Assembly (NCBI GenBank): GCA_025808875.1 | Contig: CP075528.1 | Span: 4,834,473 to 4,898,472, forward strand | Length of the DNA stretch: 64,000 nt | Direction: 5' to 3' | Source: Enhydrobacter sp. | GTDB taxonomy: Bacteria; Pseudomonadota; Alphaproteobacteria; Reyranellales; Reyranellaceae | Part shown: positions 41,684 through 53,100 of the stretch, one piece after another | Numbering within the stretch: position 1 is the first letter of the stretch | How the letters are laid out: the number at the start of each line of letters is the position of its first letter | Made by a program: the position numbers and the translations under genes | Notes under the pieces: model-generated | The model's input: only the letters and a program-made list of their open reading frames with translations | Told to the model about the DNA's origin: nothing | Database searches by the model: none

Positions 41684-43537
41684 TCACTTTCCTTCGCCGC
41701 GCTGGCGCAGCGCCCGCTCCTTCTCGTCGTCGACCCACCAGGTGTCGAAGGCGACGGGCGCGTACTTCGCCGACTTGGCGGGACGGGAGAAGCGATTCCA
41801 GTAGGCCACGAACGCCTTGTTGTTGTGCCAGTTCGGCACGACAAAATGGCTCCACAACAGAACGCGATCGAGGGAGTGAGTGACGGCGATCAGGGCTTCG
41901 CGGTCCGGCGCGACGATCAGCTGATCGATCAGGCTGTCGATAGCGGCGTCTTTGACGCCGATCGTGTTGCGGCTGCCCTTGGTGTCGGCCGCCCGCGATC
42001 CCCAATAGTCGCGCTGTTCGTTGCCCGGCGAAAGCGACTGGCCGAAGCCCGCGAGGATCATGTCGAAGTCAAACTCGTCGTCGCGCCGCTTGAACTGTGC
42101 GGTATCGACGGTACGCACTGTCATGTCGATGCCGATGCGCTCGAGGTTCTGCTTGTAGGGCAAGGCGACGCGTTCGAAGCTGGCATCGTTCAGCAGGAAC
42201 TCGAAGGCGAGCTTTCTGCCGCTCTTCGCCTCCGTCATCTTGCCGTCCTTGATCTCCCAACCCGCGTCCTTGAGCAGCGCCAGTGCCTGCCTTGCCTGAG
42301 CGCGCACGTTGCCGGTGCCGTCGGTAACAGGCAGCTTGAACTCCCTGGTGAAGACTTCGTCAGGAATCCTGCCGCGTAGCGGTTCGAGGTATTTCAACTC
42401 GGCGGGCGAGGGCAGGCCGGACGAGGCGAGCTCCGAGTTGCCAAAGTAGGAGACGTTGCGCTTGTAGAGGCCATAGAAGAGGTTCTTGTTGCTCCACTCG
42501 AAGTCGAACATCAGGCCGATCGCCTCGCGCACCCGGCGATCCTTGAACAGGTCGCGCCTGGTGTTGAAGGCGAAGCACTGCATGCCGGTCGGCAGTTCGT
42601 GGGGAATCTCGTCGCGCACCAGGCGACCGTCCTTCACCGGTGGGATGTCGTAGGCGGTCGACCAGTTGCGCGCGATGTTCTCTTGGCGAAGGTCGAGATC
42701 GCCCGCCTTGAAGGCTTCGAACTGCACCGTGGCGTCGCGGTAGTACTCGTACCGGATGATCTCGAAATTATGGCGGCCCCGATTCATCCAGAGATCCTTG
42801 GCCCACCAATCCGGCACCCGGCGATAGGCGATGAAGCGACCGGGGTCGAACGAATCGACCTTGTAAGGGCCGCTTCCGAGCGGCACTTCGAGCGACACCT
42901 TCTCGAAGTCGCGACTCGCCCACCATTTCGCCGGCAGGATGGGAAGCTGCCCGACGATCATCGGCAGCTCACGGTTGCCGGCGTCACGAAACTTGAACAG
43001 CACCTTGCGGTCGCCGACTTTCTCGGCCGACATCACATCGTGATAATAGAAGGCGTAGTTGGGGGCACCCTTGGTCTTGAGGATGTCCAACGTGAAGATG
43101 ACGTCTTCGACGGTGATCGGACTGCCGTCGTGGAAGCGCGCCTCGGGCCGCAGCGTGAATGCCACCCATGAGCGATCCTCGGGCCACTCCATGCTTTGCG
43201 CGATCAAGCCGTACTCGGTCGAGGCTTCGTCGCGCGACGCCCAGCACAGGGTGTCCCAGATCGAGGTTATCGCCGCCGCGGGCACACTCTTGACGATGAA
43301 CGGGTGCAGCGAATCGAACGTGCCGCGGGCGCCGAGGCGAACGGTGCCGCTCTTGGGTGCGTTCGGATTGAAGTACTCCGGCGGACCCGAGTCGGCCGGG
43401 TACTTGGGCTGGCCATGGATGGCGAAACCGTGACCGGTATGGATCTTCGGCACACCCTGGGCATGCAGGAGAGCAGGAGCTCCGCCCAGCCACAGGGCTG
43501 CGCCGCCTGCCAGCAAGTTGCGCCTTCCGATCGCCAT
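41684..43537 (-). CDS. yejA: Peptide ABC importer substrate-binding protein (YejA-like)
   Basis: The 617-residue family 5 solute-binding protein has a Tat-like signal (G-R-R-N-L-L-A-G-G-A-A-L-W-L-G-G...L-H-A-Q-G). The mature part has F-N-P-N-A-P-K-S-G near 57 and F-D-S-L-H-P-F, then the long two-lobed fold with W-V-A-F-T-L-R-P-E-A-R-F-H-D-G near 124, all typical of YejA. It binds peptides or peptide-nucleotide antibiotics of the microcin C type in the periplasm. It is first in the yejABEF order known from enterobacteria. Confidence 0.93.
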   Translation of the reverse strand: MAIGRRNLLAGGAALWLGGAPALLHAQGVPKIHTGHGFAIHGQPKYPADSGPPEYFNPNAPKSGTVRLGARGTFDSLHPFIVKSVPAAAITSIWDTLCWASRDEASTEYGLIAQSMEWPEDRSWVAFTLRPEARFHDGSPITVEDVIFTLDILKTKGAPNYAFYYHDVMSAEKVGDRKVLFKFRDAGNRELPMIVGQLPILPAKWWASRDFEKVSLEVPLGSGPYKVDSFDPGRFIAYRRVPDWWAKDLWMNRGRHNFEIIRYEYYRDATVQFEAFKAGDLDLRQENIARNWSTAYDIPPVKDGRLVRDEIPHELPTGMQCFAFNTRRDLFKDRRVREAIGLMFDFEWSNKNLFYGLYKRNVSYFGNSELASSGLPSPAELKYLEPLRGRIPDEVFTREFKLPVTDGTGNVRAQARQALALLKDAGWEIKDGKMTEAKSGRKLAFEFLLNDASFERVALPYKQNLERIGIDMTVRTVDTAQFKRRDDEFDFDMILAGFGQSLSPGNEQRDYWGSRAADTKGSRNTIGVKDAAIDSLIDQLIVAPDREALIAVTHSLDRVLLWSHFVVPNWHNNKAFVAYWNRFSRPAKSAKYAPVAFDTWWVDDEKERALRQRGEGK

Positions 43538-43628
43538 GAGTGCGCTCCCAAATCGGTCCCCGTCGGGAACTATATAGCCCGTGGGAGTTGGGCCGCACTA
43601 TGGCTGCCGGATTACATTGTCGTCAGCT

Positions 43629-44597
43629 TCATCCCTTGATGTCGGCATCCTTCACGAGCTTGCCATAGCGCGCATAGTCGGAGGCATAGAGGGCTTGCAC
43701 CTGATCGGGCGTGCGCGCGGACGGGACCTCGCAGGATGCCTTGTCGAAGCGTTCCCGTGTCTCCGGGATGGCAACCACCTTCATTGTCGCGTCGTGGATG
43801 CGCTTGACGATCTCCGAAGGCGTTCCGGAACGGACCGCGATCGTGTACCAGCTCATGACCTGGGCATCGCCGAAACCCTGCTCGGCGAAAGTCGGGACGT
43901 CGGGAAGGACCTTACTGCGCCTGTCGCCGATGAAGGCGATGGCACGCAGCTTGCCCGATTGAACATGCGGGAGGGCCAGCGGTCCGGGCAGCAACCCCAC
44001 CTGCAACCGTCCCTCGAGCAGGTCGGGCAGTCCCGGCGGAATTCCGCGGTAGGGCACCGCCGTCATGTCGAACTTGGCGTAGCTCTTCAGCAGCTCGGCC
44101 GAGAGATGGATCGACGAGCCGTTACCCGGATTGAGGTAGTTGAGCTTGCCCGGATTGGCGCGGCCGTACTCGACCAGCTCCTTGAGATTGTGGATCGGCA
44201 AGCTCGCATTGACGGTAGCGACCGAGGTCGCGACCGCGACCAGTGCGACGCCCTGGAAATCCTTCAATACGTCGTAGCTGACGGCTTGCAGATGTGGCGC
44301 CACGACATGGCTGATGGTGGCGATTACCCACGTGTATCCATCAGCCGGGGCCTGCGGCACCATTGCCGTGGCGAGCGTCGAATTGCCACCGGGCTTGGGA
44401 TCGACCACGACCGGTTGACCGAGTTCGACCGCCAGAGGCTCGCCGATCGTGCGCGCGACGATGTCGACGATACCCCCGACCGGGTACGGCACCAGGAAGC
44501 GGATCGGCTTGGAGGGCCAGGCCTGGGCCAGCGCCGCCGGCGCGATGGCGAAGGCGGCACCGGCGCCGATGGCTGCGCGGCGGGTCAAACTGATCAC
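43629..44597 (-). CDS. Bug-family tripartite tricarboxylate receptor (orphan)
   Basis: The 322-residue protein has a Tat/Sec-type signal peptide (L-T-R-R-A-A-I-G-A-G-A-A-F-A...A-L-A-Q-A). The Bug/TctC fold follows with W-P-S-K-P-I-R-F-L-V-P-Y-P-V-G-G near 27-42 and D-P-K-P-G-G-N-S near 66. Bug proteins bind carboxylates such as nicotinate, glutamate or tricarboxylates in the periplasm. No tctA/tctB membrane genes are adjacent, so it must share a transporter encoded elsewhere or act as a sensor. It is divergent from the selenoprotein candidate with a 112-bp gap. Confidence 0.92.
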   Translation of the reverse strand: MISLTRRAAIGAGAAFAIAPAALAQAWPSKPIRFLVPYPVGGIVDIVARTIGEPLAVELGQPVVVDPKPGGNSTLATAMVPQAPADGYTWVIATISHVVAPHLQAVSYDVLKDFQGVALVAVATSVATVNASLPIHNLKELVEYGRANPGKLNYLNPGNGSSIHLSAELLKSYAKFDMTAVPYRGIPPGLPDLLEGRLQVGLLPGPLALPHVQSGKLRAIAFIGDRRSKVLPDVPTFAEQGFGDAQVMSWYTIAVRSGTPSEIVKRIHDATMKVVAIPETRERFDKASCEVPSARTPDQVQALYASDYARYGKLVKDADIKG

Positions 44598-44709
44598 GAT
44601 GTATCCTCCCCTCGAATTGTGAGAAACCTAGAGCACGCCTGACGAAATGTCATCGCTCTGGAGGCGTGCGCGAATTGACTTCACGCACCAACCGCCTCAG
44701 TTTTGGACA

Positions 44710-45636
44710 ATGGCCGATACTTCCAACTTCGCGCCCGAATACGACGCGCCCATCGAGTACATGCGGCGCACGCGCGACTACTACCTCGCCTTGGGATACG
44801 ACAATCCCTATCGCTGGGCGCACTATGTCGACGCGCCGTTCCAGCCGCTGAAGAAGCCGCTGCGGGACAGCACCTTGGCCCTGATCAGCACGGCCGCCCC
44901 CTATCAGCCCGACAAGGGAGATCAGGGTCCCGGGGCCGTCTACAACGCCTCCGCCAAGTTCTATTCGGTGTATTCGGGCGACATGTCGGTCGACCACGAC
45001 ACGCGCATCTCGCACATCGGCTACGACCGCAAGCACACGACGGCGACGGATTCGAATACATGGTTCCCGCTGCCGTTGATGCGCGAATTCGCCAAGGCGG
45101 GGCGGTTCAAGCTCGCTGGGCGCTTCCATGGAGCTCCGACCAACCGCAGCCAGCGCGTTACCCTCGAGACGGACGCGCCGCAAATTCTCGAACGCTGTCG
45201 ACAGGACTCAGTCGATGCGGCGCTCCTGGTGCCGACGTGACCCGTCTGCCATCAGACCGTGAGTCTGATCGCCCGATATCTCGAGAGGAACGGCATCCCG
45301 ACCGTGGTGATGGGGGCCGCCAAGGACATCGTTGAATGGGTGGGCGTGCCGCGCTTCCTGTTCAGCGACTTCCCGCTCGGCAACTCGTGCGGCAAGCCGC
45401 ACGAACCCGACACGCAGCGCTTCACGCTCGATCTCGCGCTCAAGGTGCTGGAGAGCGCCGTAGGCCCACGCACGACTGTTCAGTCGCCGCTGCGCTGGAA
45501 CGACGACGGCGACTGGAAGCGGGACTACAACAACCTCGAGCGCATGCCGCCCGAGGAGGTCGCGAAGCGCCGCGCCGAGTTCGACAAGGTGAAGCAGGTC
45601 GCGTTCGACCAGCGCAAGAAGGCCGGCGTCGCCTAA
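44710..45636 (+). CDS. GrdB-family reductase-like protein, probable selenoprotein (in-frame UGA = Sec177)
   Basis: Two open frames, 44710-45237 and 45241-45636, lie in the same frame and are separated only by TGA at 45238-45240. Read through, they give a 308-residue protein of the glycine/sarcosine/betaine reductase selenoprotein-B (GrdB) family. The UGA falls in L-L-V-P-T-U-P-V-C-H-Q-T, a U-x2-C redox motif like that of GrdB, and a SECIS-like hairpin follows. The N-terminal part (Y-D-A-P-I-E-Y-M near 12) and C-terminal part (N-S-C-G-K-P-H near 222) are both well formed, with no decay. It is 7 bp upstream of a CoA transferase gene. The alternative is a nonsense mutation or a split gene. The substrate is unknown. 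Confidence 0.82.
45238..45269 (+). promoter_or_regulatory. Selenocysteine UGA and bacterial SECIS hairpin
   Basis: Ten bases after the UGA a perfect 7-bp stem (45251-45257 with 45263-45269) closes a five-base loop CGTGA. The second loop base is G (45259), 18-19 nt after the UGA. This fits the bacterial SECIS consensus: stem of 4-16 bp, loop of 3-14 nt, G among the first two loop bases, and 16-37 nt from the UGA. SelB would bind here to insert selenocysteine. No sel genes lie in the window. Confidence 0.75.
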
Positions 45637-45643
45637 GCAAGCC

Positions 45644-46837
45644 ATGAGCAAACCTTTCACCGGAGTAAAGGTCCTGGATTTCACGCGCGTGCTGGCGGGA
45701 CCGTACGGTTCCTATCAGCTCGCCCTGCTGGGTGCCGACGTGATCAAGGTCGAGGCGCGCGAAGGCGACGACATGCGCTACGGCAACCGCGCCAACGACT
45801 GGGAGAAGCGCGGGCTGGCCGCGCCGTGGGTCGCGGTCAATGCCGGCAAGCGGTCGATCACGCTCGATCTCAAGCAGCCCAAGGCGATCGACATCATCAA
45901 GCGCCTGGTGCCCAAGGTCGACGTGGTGATGGAGAACTTCCGGCCGGGCGTGATGGACAAGCTCGGCATCGGCTACGAGACGCTGAAGGTGATCAATCCG
46001 AAGCTCATCTATTGCGCCGTGTCGGGTTTCGGCCAGGTCGGTCCGGAGCGCGCGACGGCGGCGTTCGACGGCATGATCCAGGCGATGTCGGGGTTGATGT
46101 CGATCACGGGTTTTCCGTCCAACGGCCCGACGCGCGTAGGATTCGCTGGTGCCGACGTGATGTCAGGGGCGACGGCGTCGTTCGGCGTCGCTGCGGCGCT
46201 GTTCCAACGCACCCACACCGGCAAGGGCCAGCTGGTCGACGTTGCGATGATCGATGCGGTGATGGGTTACCTCGCCCAGCAGTTCACCGAGCACCTGATG
46301 ACCGGCCGCGTGCATGAGCAGGCGCAGAACCTCTCCGTGACCCGCAAGCCAACCGGCAATCTCTTCAAGACCGGAGACGGCTGGATGGTGCTGGCCGTCA
46401 TGACCGATCCGCAGTTCCAACGCCTGATGAAGGTGCTGGGCTGCGAGCAAGTGCTGGCCGATCCGCGCTTCGCCGACTGGCCCAAGCGCATCGACAACAA
46501 CAAGGCGCTGCACGAGATAGTCGAGGCGGCGATGACCAAGGAGACCTCGGCCACCTGGGCCGAGCGCTTCGCCAAGGCCGACGTGCCGGCCGGCCGCGTC
46601 CTCTCCATCCCCGAGACCGCCAGGCTGGACCTGATGAAGCACCGCACCGTGCTGCAGACGGTCGAGACCGAGCATGGCCCCATCCAGGTCGTGGGCTCGG
46701 GCTTCCGCCTGGAGCATGGTGGCGGCTCGGTCGACCGACCGCCGGCCAAGCTTGGCCAGCACACCGATGAGGTGCTGGCAGAGGCTGGTTATTCCGCTGA
46801 CGAAATCGCAGAAATGCGCAAACAGGCGGTCGTCTGA
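45644..46837 (+). CDS. CaiB/BaiF family III CoA transferase
   Basis: The 397-residue protein has all family III landmarks: G-V-K-V-L-D-F-T-R-V-L-A-G-P-Y, G-A-D-V-I-K-V-E, N-A-G-K-R-S-I-T-L-D-L-K, V-M-E-N-F-R-P-G-V, and the G-F-G-Q...D-G-M-I-Q-A-M-S-G segment. The catalytic Asp is expected within A-G-A-D-V near 168. It starts 7 bp after the GrdB-like gene, so it is co-transcribed and may activate the same substrate as a CoA ester. It resembles the enzyme at 7197-8399 but is clearly a diverged paralogue. Confidence 0.93.
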   Translation: MSKPFTGVKVLDFTRVLAGPYGSYQLALLGADVIKVEAREGDDMRYGNRANDWEKRGLAAPWVAVNAGKRSITLDLKQPKAIDIIKRLVPKVDVVMENFRPGVMDKLGIGYETLKVINPKLIYCAVSGFGQVGPERATAAFDGMIQAMSGLMSITGFPSNGPTRVGFAGADVMSGATASFGVAAALFQRTHTGKGQLVDVAMIDAVMGYLAQQFTEHLMTGRVHEQAQNLSVTRKPTGNLFKTGDGWMVLAVMTDPQFQRLMKVLGCEQVLADPRFADWPKRIDNNKALHEIVEAAMTKETSATWAERFAKADVPAGRVLSIPETARLDLMKHRTVLQTVETEHGPIQVVGSGFRLEHGGGSVDRPPAKLGQHTDEVLAEAGYSADEIAEMRKQAVV

Positions 46838-46878
46838 ACCGGGTTTTGCACCGGCACGATTCCCGCTAGAGTGATCTC

Positions 46879-46977
46879 GTCCAAGGGGTGCCCCGACAGG
46901 GGGCTGAGATACCGACGGCCGATATCGGCAGCGCGGTGACCCTTTGAACCTGATCCGGGTCATGCCGGCGAAGGGAC
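46879..46977 (+). promoter_or_regulatory. TPP riboswitch (THI element)
   Basis: The conserved thiamine-pyrophosphate aptamer blocks are present in order: GGGGTGCC (46885-), GGCTGAGAT (46902-), then CCCTTTGAACCTGATC and CCGGGTCATGCCGGCGAAGG, closed by P1 (46879-46882 with 46974-46977). The expression platform to the ATG at 47040 contains ATCTCC at 46983-46988, and TCTCC again at 47007-47011. Either can pair with the thiC Shine-Dalgarno GGGAG at 47026-47030. Control is therefore probably at translation initiation. Confidence 0.95.
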
Positions 46978-47039
46978 AGGATATCTCCTTTGCACGACGC
47001 GCCGGGTCTCCGTCTGTTCAGCTACGGGAGATCCTTGTC

Positions 47040-48851
<1,812 letters not shown>

Positions 48852-48948
48852 AGTAGGCTGCCTTGCGCGCCCTGCATAGGCGGGGGAGACTCCGAGCCGA
48901 CCCTGCGTATAGAGAGGGACGGTCTTGGGATCAGGGACATATTAGGCG

Positions 48949-50178
48949 ATGAAGCGACTGCGGACCCTACTAGGGATTGGGTTGGGGCTTGCCGTGGTCG
49001 CAGGGGCCGGCTGGTACATCTCCCAAAAAAGCGCGCCACCGCCGGCGCGGCAGCAGCCACGTGCGGGAGTGAACTTCGCCATTCCCGTGGGCACGGCGAC
49101 GGCGGCCAAGGGCGACATCCCGATCGTGCTCAGGGCCTTGGGTACGGTGACGCCGCTGGCCACCGTCACCGTCAAGACGCAAATCACCGGCCAGCTCGTC
49201 CAGGTCGAGTTCGAGGAAGGCCAGCACGTCAAGCAGGGTGACTTGCTCGCCGTCGTCGATCCGCGCCCGTACGAGGTCGCCCTGCAGCAGGCCGAAGGCA
49301 CCTTGGGGCGTGATCACGCGCTGCTCAAGAACGCACAGATCGATCTCGCGCGTTACAAGACCCTGGTGGCCCAGGAATCGATCGCCCGCCAGCAATACGA
49401 CACTCAGGCCGCGCTGGTGCGGCAATACGAGGCCACCATCGTCGCGAACCAGGCGTTGGTCGACCAGGCCAAGCTCAATCTTGCCTATACCCGCATCACG
49501 GCGCCGGTGACCGGCCGCATCGGTCTGCGTCTCGTCGACCGAGGTAACTACGTGACGATGGGCGACGCCACCGGCATCTGCGTGATCACCCAGATGCAGC
49601 CGATGTCGGTGCTGTTCGCCATCCCCGAGGATACCCTGCCGGCGGTGCGCGAGCGCATGCGCGCCGGCGGGTCCCTCGAGGTCCGCGTGCTCGATCGCAG
49701 CCAGCAGAACGAGCTGGCCATCGGCAGTCTCGCCACGACCGACAATCAGATCGACATGACGACGGGTACGGTCCGGTTGCGCGCCATCTTCGACAACACC
49801 GACGAGAAGCTCTTCCCCAACCAGTTCGTCAATGTTCGCCTGCTGGTCGACACGGTGCGCGGCGCCACGGTGGTGCCGGTGGCGGCCATCCAGCGCGGCC
49901 CGATCGGTACCTTCGTCTACCTGGCGAGGGCCGACGACACGGTGGAAACCCGTGTGATCGAGACTGGCGTCACCGACGGTGTCGGGATCGCCGTGATCAA
50001 GGGGTTGCAGGCTGGCGACCAGGTGGTGGTGGATGGCACCGACCGGCTGCGCGACGGCGCGAAGATTCGCCGCGTGCGCGGCGCGGGCGAACGGCCGGTA
50101 GCCGCCGCTCCAGGCGGCGAATCCCGGGGCCCCAACGGCGCCGCCCGACCGCAGCGGCGCACCCCTTCCAGCCACTAG
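48949..50178 (+). CDS. mdtA: RND efflux periplasmic adaptor subunit (MdtA-like)
   Basis: The 409-residue membrane-fusion protein has an N-terminal anchor (L-L-G-I-G-L-G-L-A-V-V-A-G-A-G-W) and a lipoyl/barrel-sandwich domain with V-T-V-K-T-Q-I-T-G-Q-L-V-Q-V and G-Q-H-V-K-Q-G-D-L-L near 75-105. An alpha-helical hairpin spans about 110-170, and beta-barrel and membrane-proximal domains follow with V-V-P-V-A-A-I-Q-R-G near 305. It links the inner-membrane MdtB/MdtC pump to the outer-membrane channel encoded three genes later. The Arg/Pro-rich C-terminal tail (about 370-409) is extra. First gene of the mdtABC-OMF operon. Confidence 0.93.
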   Translation: MKRLRTLLGIGLGLAVVAGAGWYISQKSAPPPARQQPRAGVNFAIPVGTATAAKGDIPIVLRALGTVTPLATVTVKTQITGQLVQVEFEEGQHVKQGDLLAVVDPRPYEVALQQAEGTLGRDHALLKNAQIDLARYKTLVAQESIARQQYDTQAALVRQYEATIVANQALVDQAKLNLAYTRITAPVTGRIGLRLVDRGNYVTMGDATGICVITQMQPMSVLFAIPEDTLPAVRERMRAGGSLEVRVLDRSQQNELAIGSLATTDNQIDMTTGTVRLRAIFDNTDEKLFPNQFVNVRLLVDTVRGATVVPVAAIQRGPIGTFVYLARADDTVETRVIETGVTDGVGIAVIKGLQAGDQVVVDGTDRLRDGAKIRRVRGAGERPVAAAPGGESRGPNGAARPQRRTPSSH

Positions 50179-50189
50179 CGCGGTCGCGC

Positions 50190-53100
50190 ATGAACCCCTC
50201 GCGGGTCTTCATCGAGCGCCCCGTCGGGACCTCGCTGCTGATGGTCGCGATCATGCTGGTCGGCATGATCGCCTACCGGTTCCTGCCGCTGTCGGCGCTG
50301 CCGCAGGTCGACTACCCGACCATCCGGGTGCTGACGCTCTATCCCGGCGCGGGGCCTGAAGTGATGACGTCGTCGGTGACCGCGCCGCTCGAGCGCCAGT
50401 TCGGCCAGATGCCGGGCCTCAATCAGATGACGTCGACCAGCTCGGCCGGTGCATCGGCCATCACGCTGCAGTTCGACCTCGCGCTCGGTCTCGACGTCGC
50501 CGAGCAGCAGGTCCAGGCGGCGATCAATGCGGCTGGCAATCTGCTCCCGGGCGACCTGCCGGCGCCGCCCATCTACGCCAAGGTCAACCCGGCCGACGCG
50601 CCCATCCTGACGCTGGCGATCACGTCGACGACGGAGCTGCTCACCAGGGTGCACGATCTGGTCGACACGCGGCTCGCCCAGAAGATCGCCCAGCTGCCCG
50701 GCGTCGGTTTGGTCTCGCTGGAGGGGGGGCAGAAGCCCGGCGTGCGCATCCGCGCCAACCCGACAGCATTGGCCGCCTATGGCATCAACATCGACGATCT
50801 GCGCACGACGATCACGACCGCCAACGTCAACACGCCGAAGGGCAATTTCGACGGGCCGGCGCGTGCCTATACCATCAATGCGAACGACCAGATCACCGAT
50901 ATCGAGACGTTCCGCAATGTCATCGTCACCTACCGCAACGGAGCTCCGGTGCGGCTGCGCGACGTGGCCACGGTCGAGGAGGCGCAGGAGAACAACCGGC
51001 TTGCGGCCTGGATGAACACGACCCAGGCGGTGATCGTGAATGTGCAACGCCAGCCCGGTGCCAATGTCATCGCCGTCGTCGACAACATCAAGGCACTGAT
51101 GCCGCAGCTGCGCAGCACGCTGCCGCCGTCGCTCGACGTGACCGTGCTCACGGACCGGACGGTGACGATCCGTGCTTCGGTGCGCGACGTGCAGATCGAA
51201 CTTTCGTTCGCCGTCGTGCTGGTGGTCGCTGTCATTTTCCTGTTCCTCGGCGATTGGCGGGCGACGCTGATCCCCAGCCTGTCCGTGCCGCTTTCGCTCG
51301 TGGGCACGCTGGCGGTGATGTATCTCGCCGACTTCAGCCTGAACAACCTTTCGATCATGGCGCTGACGATCGCCACGGGCTTCGTTGTCGACGACGCCAT
51401 CGTGATGATCGAAAACATCGCGCGCTACATCGAGGCGGGCGACGCCCCCGAGGAGGCCGCGCTCAAGGGGTCCCGCCAGATCGCCTTCACCATCGTCTCG
51501 TTGACGGTCTCCCTGATCGCCGTGCTGATCCCGCTCCTGTTCATGAGCGACGTGGTCGGCCGCCTGTTCAGCGAGTTCGCGGTGACGCTTTCCGTCACCA
51601 TCCTCTTGTCCGCGGTGGTCTCGCTGACGCTCGTGCCGATGATGTGCGCCAAGCTGCTGCGGCGCCGCGCCAGCGGCGCGCTGGCCGGCCATGGCCGGTA
51701 TCGCGAGCCGCACGTGTTCGGCGCGCGGTGGTTCGCCCGGCTGATCGACCTGTACGATCGCGCGCTCGTGGTGGTGCTGCGCCACCAGCCGTTGACGCTG
51801 GTGGTCGCCGTCGCGACGGTGCTGCTCACGGTGCTGCTCTACATCGTGATTCCCAAAGGCTTCTTCCCGGTGCAGGATAATGGCCTCATCCAGGCCGTCA
51901 CCGAAGGACCGCAAAGCGTTTCGTTCGAGGCCATGGCCCGGCGTCAGCAGGCTCTCGCAGACGTCATCCTGGGCGATCCCGACGTCGAGAGTCTGTCCTC
52001 CTTCGTGGGCGTGGACGGCACCAACCCGACTCTTAATTCCGGGCGCATGCTGATCAACCTCAAGCCGAGAGAGCAACGCACGGCGACTGCCAGCGAGATC
52101 ATCCGCAGATTGCAGCTTGCCGCTGCCCAGGTGCACGGAATCTCGCTCTACATGCAGCCGTCACAGGATCTCACCGTCGATTCGACGGTGAGCCGCACGC
52201 AGTACCAGTTCGTCCTCGAGACCGCCAATCCGGACGAATTCGAGGCCTGGGTGCCGCGCCTCGTCGCGCGAATGTCGCAAATTCCAGAAATCGTCGACGT
52301 CGCGAGCGACCTGCAGAGCAAGGGGCTGGCGATGTTCATCCGCATCGACCGAGATGCAGCGGCGCGCTTCGGCATCACGGCGGCTTCCATCGACAACGTG
52401 CTCTACGATGCGTTCGGCCAGCGCCAAGTTTCGACCATCTATACCCAGTCGAACCAGTACAGGGTGATCTACGAAGTCGATCCGCGGTTCGGCAGCTCGC
52501 TCGACTCCCTCTACAGCCTCTATCTGCCGGGTGCCGGCGGCAAGCAGGTACCGCTGCCGGCCGTCGCCAGTTTCGAGCAGCGCAGCGCGCCGCTGCGCCT
52601 CGATCGTATCGGCCAGTTCCCGGCGACCACGATTTCGTTCAACCTGGCGCCGGGCGCATCGCTCGGGCACGCCGTGGAGGCGATTCAGGCGGCCCAGCGC
52701 GAGATCGAGATGCCAAGCTCCATCAGGTCGCATTTCCAGGGTGCGGCATTGGCCTTCCAGAAGGCGCTCGACAGCCAGCTTTTGCTGATTCTCGCGGCGA
52801 TCGTGACCGTCTACATCGTGCTGGGCGTGCTCTACGAGAGCTACGTGCATCCGGTCACGATCCTGTCGACCCTGCCGTCGGCGGGCATCGGTGCGCTGCT
52901 GGCGCTCATGGTCGCCGGCCGCGACCTCACCGTGGTCGCCATCATCGGCATCGTGCTGCTGATCGGCATCGTGAAGAAGAACGCGATCATGATGATCGAC
53001 TTCGCCCTCGATGCCGAACGCAACGAGGGCAAGACGCCGCACGAGGCGATCTATCAGGCCTGCCTGCTGCGCTTCCGTCCGATCCTGATGACCACCATCG

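Noticed and set aside
45241..45636. Second half of the GrdB-like gene as an independent gene
   Set aside because: It is in frame with the first half, lacks its own ribosome-binding site, and begins exactly at the redox motif. Readthrough at a selenocysteine UGA explains it better.
50175..52136. 653-codon minus-strand open frame
   Set aside because: It is antisense to mdtB, with His/Arg/Gln-rich low-quality composition.
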